21,575 nucleotides of DNA from NCBI GenBank assembly GCA_050014795.1, contig JBEKCQ010000052.1:1-21575 (forward strand), written 5' to 3'. Both the position numbers and the translations under genes were made by a program. The notes beneath the pieces are model-generated. The model searched no databases and was not told where the DNA came from. It saw only the letters and a list, made by a program, of their open reading frames with translations. The stretch comes from JALHUF01 sp050014795 (lineage in GTDB: Bacteria; Acidobacteriota; Terriglobia; UBA7540). The first letter of the stretch is position 1; each line of letters starts with the position of its first letter. Shown in pieces: positions 1 through 5,749 of this stretch.

Positions 1-356
1 GCCGCCACCAGGAGCCGATGCGGCAGTCGCAGCGCGCGAAATTGCGCCGCATATTCGGCATGGACATGGACTACCAGCGGCGCGGCAAACAGGAATCCCA
101 GAAACGCTATCAAGCGCGAGATCCCCGAGAGAACGGCCGGGCCCACACCGTAGAACAAGCCTACATTCAAGGCCAGCAGGTTTCCCGAGTTCCACATGAA
201 CAGGGCGGCCATGAGCGCGAAGAGCAGCCATTCCCGTCGCCGCAGTCGCCGCTGGCCGAGAATCAAGACCATCAGGAACAGGTGCACCAAGGACCCGAGG
301 GAATAGACAATCAGTTTGAAGGCGACGAGTGACGTGAGTTCAGACGCGACATCCAC
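1..356 (-). CDS. N-terminal part of a multi-pass membrane protein, possibly a sensor kinase (runs off the left edge)
   Basis: An open minus-strand frame runs from a GTG at 356 to the window edge, about 118 residues with no stop. An in-frame TGA lies four codons upstream of the GTG, and a GAGG Shine-Dalgarno sits 7 bases before it, so the start is well fixed. Three hydrophobic segments are visible at residues 15-33, 43-63 and 78-98, separated by a basic loop (QRRLRRRE, 35-42). The layout, with LVHLFLMVLIL, then WLLFALMAALFMWNSGN, resembles the membrane input region of acidobacterial sensor histidine kinases, but no catalytic domain is inside the window. Calling it a membrane protein is secure; calling it a kinase is a guess. 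A promoter at 430-458 fits this gene. Confidence 0.65.
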   Translation of the reverse strand, partial: MDVASELTSLVAFKLIVYSLGSLVHLFLMVLILGQRRLRRREWLLFALMAALFMWNSGNLLALNVGLFYGVGPAVLSGISRLIAFLGFLFAAPLVVHVHAEYAAQFRALRLPHRLLVA

Positions 357-380
357 GAGGCAACCTCAGATTTGCGCCTT

Positions 381-392
381 GGCGGTACCGCC
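381..392. repeat. Perfect 12-base palindrome in the leader of the left-edge gene
   Basis: GGCGGTACCGCC is its own reverse complement. It lies 25-36 bases upstream of the GTG start at 356 and downstream of the predicted transcription start. It could be an operator or a small leader hairpin; nothing identifies a regulator. The rest of 393-558 shows no gene and no convincing terminator for the TPR gene. Confidence 0.35.
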
Positions 393-429
393 GGCCCGGC
401 AGCATGGGGCCCACGGGGTGGCCGCGCGT

Positions 430-458
430 ATTGTAAGCGAAGGAAGGAGAGCACTCAA
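430..458 (-). promoter_or_regulatory. Sigma70-like promoter for the left-edge membrane protein
   Basis: On the minus strand TTGAGT (453-458) is separated by 17 bases from TACAAT (430-435). The predicted transcript starts near 423, leaving a leader of about 67 nt before the GTG at 356. The perfect palindrome at 381-392 lies inside that leader. Confidence 0.5.
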
Positions 459-558
459 CCGAAGCCGCAGCCCAACTTGTCTCGGCCAGATCCCGGCCAG
501 TGAGACTTAGGGTCCGCTTACCTGAGAAGGTCGGCGCCAGCCACCTTAGGGGCCAGGC

Positions 559-1794
559 CTAGCGGCTTTCCTGAAGTTGTCGGAGGGACCGACGAGCTGC
601 CCTCCCCTCGTCGGTGTTCGGGATAGCATTGGCCACGCGCTCGTACCTGCGGGCTGCATCCGAGCGCCGGTTCAGTTGCAGGCAGAGTCCAGCCGCGGCC
701 AATTCGGCACGATACACGTACATGTTGTTTTCTTGTAGCCTCGCCGCCATGTCGTAACGTCGCAGGGCCTCTTCTGTCTGCCCGAGTTGCACGTGTGCCT
801 GAGCAGCCTGGTAAAGGATCTTGGCGAGCGGAATCCCGCTGTAGCCGGGCGCGTGTGCCTCATGCTTGGCCAGGATAGCGTCGTAAACTGCCGCGGCCGC
901 GCGCCAATCGCCCTGTGCCTTGTACACGCGCGCCATTTCTTGCGGAAGAACGGAGTTGCGTGGGTACGATTGTCCAAGCTCCTGCAAGAGCGGGAGGGCT
1001 TCCGCGTACCTTTGCTCGCGAAAGTAAAGGACGACAAGGAAGGACTTGGCATCTTCACGCGCCCAATGGCCCTGCTTGGTCACGCGCTTGATTTCCGCCA
1101 GCCCCCGGACCCGGTCTCCCCTGTGCCCCGCCAGCGAAGCCAGGACTTTCATGTACCAGGGCAGGCTCCCGACCACATAGTCGTAAGTTCCGACCACCAG
1201 GAGAGCGTCCACGCAATCAGGGTTCAAGGTTAGAAGCTGCGCGTGCAACCGGCGCGCCTCCTTGGCCTCGCCGAGTGCAGCAAGATGCTCTTTGGCCAGG
1301 GTCAGCCGGAAGATGGCTCGGGTGACGTGCGCCACGCCTCCCCAATACAAGGCTTCCTCATCGCGGGGATTCTGCTTCAGCCGATTCTCGGCGAGCGTCT
1401 CAGCTTTTTCCAAAGTAGCAAGAAGTTCCTGCTGGAACCCGGAGGGGAGCGGAACCTTCTCGCCACGGAACGCTGCGCCCCCCGGGCCATAAACCTGACT
1501 TTCCAGAAGCTCACGGCGGAACATCTCCCGCTGAAGCATGACGTTGCCGAGGTAGTTCAGGCCCCGCAGATCGTCCGGGTGTTGGCTGAGCCAGGTCTCG
1601 ATCTCCTGCCGTGCGGCGTCATGCTCCAGGTTACGCAGGCGGTCGAGCGCCGTGTCGAGCGGGTCGGAAGCGGACATGTGCAGTGCCGATGTTTGTGCCG
1701 CAATCCGCACTCCTGCCAGTAGGCAAGCTAGCCCCAGCAGGCACAGCCAACCACTCCGAACACTTGGCGACACTCTCCAGCCAATCGTTTTCAT
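559..1794 (-). CDS. Exported tetratricopeptide-repeat protein
   Basis: About 411 residues from the ATG at 1794. The N-terminus is a clear signal peptide: basic MKTIGWR, a hydrophobic stretch (WLCLLGLACLLAGV), and a likely cut near RIAAQ. The mature part is helical with TPR-like pairs, for example LDRLRNLEHDAARQEIETWL, EEALYWGGVAHVTRAIFRL, RYAEALPLLQELGQSYPRN, WRAAAAVYDAIL and LGQTEEALRRYDMAARL. TPR proteins act as protein-binding scaffolds, here in the periplasm or anchored to an envelope partner; the partner is unknown. A longer frame starts at a GTG at 1881 and has its own AGGA sequence, but would put 29 residues before the signal peptide; the ATG at 1794 has AGGA 4 bases upstream and is preferred. 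It is divergent from the permease. Confidence 0.8.
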   Translation of the reverse strand: MKTIGWRVSPSVRSGWLCLLGLACLLAGVRIAAQTSALHMSASDPLDTALDRLRNLEHDAARQEIETWLSQHPDDLRGLNYLGNVMLQREMFRRELLESQVYGPGGAAFRGEKVPLPSGFQQELLATLEKAETLAENRLKQNPRDEEALYWGGVAHVTRAIFRLTLAKEHLAALGEAKEARRLHAQLLTLNPDCVDALLVVGTYDYVVGSLPWYMKVLASLAGHRGDRVRGLAEIKRVTKQGHWAREDAKSFLVVLYFREQRYAEALPLLQELGQSYPRNSVLPQEMARVYKAQGDWRAAAAVYDAILAKHEAHAPGYSGIPLAKILYQAAQAHVQLGQTEEALRRYDMAARLQENNMYVYRAELAAAGLCLQLNRRSDAARRYERVANAIPNTDEGRAARRSLRQLQESR

Positions 1795-1915
1795 TTTGTC
1801 CTGATTTGTTGGATGCCGTTCCCTTCGGACCGGTGGCGCCCCACACCCCTTCGAGTAACTGAGTGACCGTGTCAAGGCCACAGGGCTTCCTATCCTTCCG
1901 ACCTTGTGCGAAGAT

Positions 1916-1945
1916 ATTACAGATTTGACGTCGTGAGGTATTCAA
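1916..1945 (-). promoter_or_regulatory. Possible promoter of the TPR gene
   Basis: On the minus strand TTGAAT (1940-1945) is followed after 18 bases by TGTAAT (1916-1921, five of six matches to the -10 consensus). Transcription would start near 1909, upstream of both candidate starts of the TPR gene (1881 and 1794), so it does not decide between them. Confidence 0.4.
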
Positions 1946-1991
1946 GGCTTGTGCCCGCGAATGCGGATTCTGCCTTGTAACCCCGATGGCC

Positions 1992-1997
1992 TATAGA
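1992..1997 (+). promoter_or_regulatory. Possible -10 element for a leaderless permease mRNA
   Basis: TATAGA ends 7 bases before the ATG at 2005, so transcription would begin at or next to the start codon. No good -35 hexamer is present at 16-18 bases and no Shine-Dalgarno lies before the ATG. This is weak evidence. Confidence 0.25.
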
Positions 1998-2004
1998 ACC
2001 GTTC

Positions 2005-4260
2005 ATGGATAGCTCTCCGACCGAACAACCCAAAACCACGGCGGCGGCGCTGCCGCGCGTGCTGGTGGCCACAACCGCCATGCTGAGTTTTATCTCCTTC
2101 TGGCGGGCGGCGGCCATCGTGCTGAACGACCTCGCCTCGTCGGCGTTTTACGCCGGCGGCATCGCCGAGCAAGCCGTGGGCAAGGCGGCGCCCTGGTTCA
2201 TCCTGGGCGTCATGCTGTTCTCCTACGCAGTGCGGGCAATCTACGTGGAGAGTTGTAGCATGTTCGTGCGGGGTGGCGTCTATCGCGTAGTCAAAGAAGC
2301 GATGGGCGGGACGCTGGCCAAGGTATCTGTCTCTGCCCTGATGTTTGACTACATCCTTACGGGTCCCATCAGCGGAGTCTCAGCCGGGCATTACTTGGTG
2401 GGTTTCATCAACGAGCTTCTAGCGTTTGGGCACGTTCGATTTGCCGTGCCCGAAAACCTGGGGGCAGCCGCCTTCGCCGTCCTGGTCACCATCTATTTCT
2501 GGTGGCAAAACATCAAGGGGATCCCAGAATCCAGCGAGAAGGCGCTGCGCATCATGCAGCTCACCACCGTCATGGTCGTGCTCATGATCGGGTGGTGCGG
2601 GTACACGCTTTGGGTTCGAGGCGCGTCTCTGCCGCCACTGCCCCGGCCAGAAAATTTGCACTTTTCTCCGGAGGCGCTGGGATGGCTCAAGGGCAGCCAG
2701 CTTCCTTACACCATCGGGCTCATCGGAATTTTCATCGGACTGGGTCACTCGATTCTGGCCATGAGCGGCGAGGAATCCCTGGCACAAGTTTATCGTGAGA
2801 TTGAGCACCCTAAGTTGCCCAACCTGAAGAAGACCGGTTTGGTGATCTTCATTTACAGCCTACTCTTCACTTCGCTGGTTTCCTTCTTTGCCGTGATGAT
2901 CATCCCCGACGAGGCGCGAAAGGGCTTCTACGAGAACCTGATCGGGGGCCTGGCAATGCACGTCGTGGGGCCCTGGACGCTCAAGATTGTGTTTCACGGG
3001 TTCGTAGTCTTGGTGGGAGCCCTGATTCTGGCCGGGGCGGTCAACACGGCCATCGTCGGATCGAACGGTGTGCTGAACCGGGTCTCGGAAGATGGGGTCC
3101 TGGCCGCTTGGTTTCGCCGCCCGCACCCGCGGTTCGGCACCTCCTACCGGATCATCAACCTGATCGTCTTGTGCCAACTCCTGACTATCCTCCTGAGCCG
3201 CGGGAACGTTTATCTGCTCGGCGCAGCGTACGCTTTCGGTGTGATCTGGAGTTTCGCGCTGAAGGGCCTGGCGGTCCTGGTCCTCCGCTACACGCACCCT
3301 GGGTCGCGCGAGTACCGGGTTCCTCTGAACTTGAAAGCGGGGCGGACGGAAATTCCTTTAGGTCTCGGGTTCATCACCCTGACGCTCATCGCCATCGCCG
3401 TCACCAACCTACTGACGAAGGAAGTGGCGACCGTTTCGGGTATTGCCTTCACGCTAGTGCTCTTCGTCGTTTTTACGGCGTCCGAGAGGTTCTCGCGGGA
3501 GCGCGGCATGGCCCACGTCGAGCTTGACCAGTTCCACTTGGCTCCCGGGGAAGAGATGACGCCCCAGACGGTGGGCTGCCGTCCGGGCAACACGCTGGTG
3601 CTGGTCCGCGACTACAACACTCTGTACAACTTGGCCGCGGTATTGGACCGCGTCGACACTGACAAGCAGGATGTCGTCGTGTTACACGTGCGCGTCCTTC
3701 AGCGAGCCGGCTCCGGCGACAGTGGCCTCATGCCCGAGCAGCTTTTCGCAGCCGACAAACAATTGCTCTTCACCCGCGCCCTTTCCCTGGCGGAAAGCAA
3801 GGGGAAAACCGTCCACCTTGCTCTGGTCGCCAGCAATGAGATCTGGGACGGCATCCTGCGCGCCGCCCAAAGCCTGCAGGCTGCGGCGATTGTCCTGGGG
3901 CTCTCAACGAAAATGGCTATTACCGAGGAGGCGCGACGGGCCGGACTGGCCTGGGAACGACTTCCCGAGCCTAAGCCCCAGGTATCGCTGGAAATCTTCA
4001 TGCCCACGGGGCAAGAGGAGGTCTTCTATCTCGGCCCGCACACGCCGCATCTCACCCCCAGCGAAATTGACGTGCTGCATCGGATCTGGCTCCGTTTCAG
4101 CACGCAATTGGGCGAGGTGGAGCTCCATCATCACGACATCATCCATTTTGCCCTGACGCAAATCGAAAACGAACTCGCCCAGGGGAAGAACGATGAGGTC
4201 CTCACACGCCTGAAGCAACACCTCGAGGAGATCAAGTCCCGGCGCGTTCCGCACCTTTGA
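2005..4260 (+). CDS. APC-superfamily amino-acid permease with a C-terminal USP-like domain
   Basis: 751 residues. Residues of about 25-495 form a polytopic transporter of the APC (AA_permease_2) type, roughly 12 membrane segments, importing or exchanging amino acids or related cations at the inner membrane; the substrate cannot be told. A cytoplasmic tail follows. Residues of about 525-645 look like a degenerate universal-stress-protein fold (NTLVLVRDYNTLYNLAAVL, VVVLHVRV, ILRAAQSLQAAAIVLGLS), with the usual ATP-binding Gly-rich motif reduced to GLSTK. Residues 680-751 are an extra helical segment with HHHD at 708-711, unassigned. This is much longer than a plain 450-500-residue permease; USP tails on APC carriers are thought to be regulatory. 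No Shine-Dalgarno precedes the ATG; TATAGA at 1992-1997 is so close that the mRNA may be leaderless. Confidence 0.9.
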   Translation: MDSSPTEQPKTTAAALPRVLVATTAMLSFISFWRAAAIVLNDLASSAFYAGGIAEQAVGKAAPWFILGVMLFSYAVRAIYVESCSMFVRGGVYRVVKEAMGGTLAKVSVSALMFDYILTGPISGVSAGHYLVGFINELLAFGHVRFAVPENLGAAAFAVLVTIYFWWQNIKGIPESSEKALRIMQLTTVMVVLMIGWCGYTLWVRGASLPPLPRPENLHFSPEALGWLKGSQLPYTIGLIGIFIGLGHSILAMSGEESLAQVYREIEHPKLPNLKKTGLVIFIYSLLFTSLVSFFAVMIIPDEARKGFYENLIGGLAMHVVGPWTLKIVFHGFVVLVGALILAGAVNTAIVGSNGVLNRVSEDGVLAAWFRRPHPRFGTSYRIINLIVLCQLLTILLSRGNVYLLGAAYAFGVIWSFALKGLAVLVLRYTHPGSREYRVPLNLKAGRTEIPLGLGFITLTLIAIAVTNLLTKEVATVSGIAFTLVLFVVFTASERFSRERGMAHVELDQFHLAPGEEMTPQTVGCRPGNTLVLVRDYNTLYNLAAVLDRVDTDKQDVVVLHVRVLQRAGSGDSGLMPEQLFAADKQLLFTRALSLAESKGKTVHLALVASNEIWDGILRAAQSLQAAAIVLGLSTKMAITEEARRAGLAWERLPEPKPQVSLEIFMPTGQEEVFYLGPHTPHLTPSEIDVLHRIWLRFSTQLGEVELHHHDIIHFALTQIENELAQGKNDEVLTRLKQHLEEIKSRRVPHL

Positions 4261-4295
4261 TTCCCGACTCTTGATCCTTGCTTTTTGATCTGGGC
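4261..4295. repeat. Degenerate 7-base-period array between convergent permease and EamA genes
   Basis: Units read TTCCCGA, CTCTTGA, TCCTTGC, TTTTTGA, TCTGGGC. The array fills the whole gap from the permease stop (4260) to the EamA stop (4298). It is one of several such arrays in the window. Confidence 0.5.
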
Positions 4296-4297
4296 TC

Positions 4298-5242
4298 TTA
4301 TGCCTGCCGCTCTTCTTTCGGCCGGAAAATCTGCGTCAAGACCACGCCGGCCGAGACCAGGAGGATGCCGGCGAGCATGACGAGGTTCAGGTATTCACCG
4401 AGGAAGATGTGGGCGAAGAGCGCGGCCACCAGGGGGGTCAAGGCGCGCAGCGCGTACACTCGCGCCACCGTCATGCGGCGCAGGGCCATGAACATGCCGT
4501 AGATGCCCACGACGCCGGAAAGGACTCCGCTGGTGAGCAGTGCGCCGATATCCCGTCCGGACGTCGCCACAAGCGCGGACCAGTGGGCCAGCGCCGCCAG
4601 CCCGATCAACGCCACCGTCATGCTGGTCAAAGAATGGGAGAGGATGGCCGTGGACTGGTGTGCGCCGCGCAGTTGGCCATCCCGCCACAGGACGCCGGAA
4701 ACGGCGTAAGTGAGCGCCGTGAACAGGGCCAGAGGGATAGCCCAATACCAGAGCGGCGAGATGGGCTGACCTCCGCGCTGGCCGAGGGATAGCACCACCA
4801 ACCCCAGCGCAATCAGACCTACGCCCACGAGCGCCAGGGCGCGAACCCTCTCGCCGAGAAAGAACCACGCCATCAAGGTCCCCCAGATGACGTAGGTCTC
4901 AAGCACCGGGATGGTCATCACGACCCCGCCGATGCGAATCGCAAAGTAGTACACGAACAGACCAATCGTCGAGAGCACACCAGCCAGAAAGAAAGGAAGG
5001 ATCGCGCGCCGACCTACGTAGCGCGGCGAGCTGGGCCGGAGCTGGTCCAGGGTGTGGCTGCGCCCAACCAGGAGGACGCCCAGTAACAGGCTCGGAAAGC
5101 CGCGCAGGAGCGGGCCGATCAGCGGGTCAGCGTGCACCATGGCGACGCGGTCGAAGATGTTTGCCGAGGCGTACCCGAGCACTGATCCGAGCGCCCACGG
5201 CTCCCCACGCCGACGCGCCGCTGCTGGTGATGAGTTCTCCAT
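4298..5242 (-). CDS. EamA/DMT-superfamily transporter
   Basis: About 314 residues from the ATG at 5242, the usual size for ten-helix EamA carriers. Two homologous halves are visible: the first includes VLSTIGLFVYYFAIRIGGVVMTIPVLETYVIWGTLMAWFFLGERV and the second SGVVGIYGMFMALRRMTVARVYALRALTPLVAALFAHIFLGEYL, each ending in the FLGE motif typical of DMT repeats. These proteins move small metabolites across the inner membrane. A longer frame opens at 5347, but a strong minus-strand promoter at 5283-5310 places transcription start near 5276, so the ATG at 5242 is the real start. The gene is divergent from an FMN riboswitch and TonB-dependent receptor; since RibN and ImpX riboflavin importers belong to this superfamily, a flavin substrate is a fair inference, not a demonstrated one. 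It has no riboswitch in its own short leader. Confidence 0.9.
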   Translation of the reverse strand: MENSSPAAARRRGEPWALGSVLGYASANIFDRVAMVHADPLIGPLLRGFPSLLLGVLLVGRSHTLDQLRPSSPRYVGRRAILPFFLAGVLSTIGLFVYYFAIRIGGVVMTIPVLETYVIWGTLMAWFFLGERVRALALVGVGLIALGLVVLSLGQRGGQPISPLWYWAIPLALFTALTYAVSGVLWRDGQLRGAHQSTAILSHSLTSMTVALIGLAALAHWSALVATSGRDIGALLTSGVLSGVVGIYGMFMALRRMTVARVYALRALTPLVAALFAHIFLGEYLNLVMLAGILLVSAGVVLTQIFRPKEERQA

Positions 5243-5282
5243 GTTCTGTGCTTTCGTGACACCAAGCGTCTGCCGAACGACG

Positions 5283-5310
5283 AGTATAAGGGCATTGGGA
5301 ATTCCGTCAA
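5283..5310 (-). promoter_or_regulatory. Sigma70-like promoter of the EamA transporter
   Basis: On the minus strand TTGACG (5305-5310) is separated by 16 bases from TATACT (5283-5288), both five of six consensus matches. The predicted start near 5276 gives a 34-nt leader to the ATG at 5242. Confidence 0.6.
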
Positions 5311-5351
5311 GCCTCCCCCGAGCGAATTGACATTCCCCTGACGACACACAC

Positions 5352-5381
5352 TTGAGTCCGAGCCTGCTCTAGTGCTAGAAT
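5352..5381 (+). promoter_or_regulatory. Sigma70-like promoter of the FMN-riboswitch/TonB-receptor transcript
   Basis: TTGAGT (5352-5357), an 18-base spacer, then TAGAAT (5376-5381, five of six). The transcript would start near 5388, 13 bases before the P1 stem of the aptamer at 5401, which is the expected geometry for a riboswitch leader. Confidence 0.55.
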
Positions 5382-5419
5382 TCCCGCGTTCGAAGATTAG
5401 GACCTTCGGGGCAGGGTGA

Positions 5420-5448
5420 GGGAAGACGAAAGATCTGTGCAGCTTCCC
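5420..5448 (+). repeat. Extra hairpin inserted in loop L2 of the FMN riboswitch
   Basis: GGGAAG (5420-5425) and CTTCCC (5443-5448) are perfect inverted repeats around a 17-base loop. Removing these 29 bases restores the standard GGG-TGAAATT-CCC arm exactly. Confidence 0.6.
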
Positions 5449-5485
5449 AATTCCCGATCGGCGGTACAGCCCGCGAGGAACTGAG

Positions 5486-5573
5486 CGCAGTGAACAGTAC
5501 GCAGTGACAGGTGAGCAAAAAAGGCTCCTGACTCGTCACTGCCCACTAACCTCTGTCCACTGCTCTTGCTCCA
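5486..5573. repeat. 7-base-period repeats forming the variable arm of the riboswitch
   Basis: The left side reads CGCAGTG, AACAGTA, CGCAGTG, ACAGGTG (5486-5513). The right side reads CTCCTGA, CTCGTCA, CTGCCCA, CTAACCT, CTGTCCA, CTGCTCT, TGCTCCA (5525-5573). The two sides are imperfectly complementary (for example GCAGTGA against TCACTGC), so they can fold into an extended hairpin around an A-rich turn (5517-5522). Confidence 0.5.
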
Positions 5574-5644
5574 CGACCCGGTGAAACTCCGGGGCCGACG
5601 GTATAGTCCGGATGGGAGAAGGTCAAGGCTGGTTCTTGTTCGAG

Positions 5645-5660
5645 GAAGGCGTGCGCCTTC
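5645..5660 (+). promoter_or_regulatory. Hairpin after the aptamer, candidate expression platform
   Basis: GAAGGC (5645-5650) and GCCTTC (5655-5660) form a 6-bp stem with a 4-base loop, followed by a smaller GCCC/GGGC hairpin (5666-5677). No T-tract follows, so it is not a classic intrinsic terminator. CCTTC could alternatively pair with GAAGG at 5618-5622, the 3' side of P1, which suggests a switching mechanism. 5678-5749 has no further clear element. Confidence 0.4.
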
Positions 5661-5749
5661 GTGCAGCCCTTTAGGGCCAACGCCCCTCCTCTTAGTGCCC
5701 GCCTCTGATCCATCCGCCTCCCCCTTTACCCCGACAGACGGCGACTACT

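Larger units (their letters stand above)
5401..5624 (+). promoter_or_regulatory. FMN riboswitch (RFN element)
   Basis: The conserved RFN blocks occur in order. P1 is GACCTT (5401-5406) with AAGGTC (5619-5624). The first arm begins CGGGGCAGGGTGA (5407-5419) and resumes AATTCCCGATCGGCGGTA (5449-5466). Then come CAGCCCGCGAG (5467-5477), a variable arm (5478-5576), CCCGGTGAAACTCCGGGG (5577-5594, a 5-bp hairpin with the conserved TGAAACT loop) and CCGACGGTATAGTCCGGAT followed by GGGAGAAGG (5595-5622). This is the FMN-binding aptamer family that normally turns riboflavin synthesis or transport genes off when FMN is plentiful. Two oddities are an extra hairpin inserted in loop L2 (5420-5448) and an expanded variable arm made of 7-base repeats. 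The next gene in the same direction is the TonB-dependent receptor at 5750. Confidence 0.93.

Noticed and set aside
5243..5347. Longer N-terminus for the EamA transporter (start 5347)
   Set aside because: A strong minus-strand promoter (5283-5310) lies inside the extension, so it would not be transcribed.
5525..5573. CRISPR-like reading of the heptamer arrays
   Set aside because: Units are 7 bases, contiguous and degenerate, with no spacers and no cas genes.
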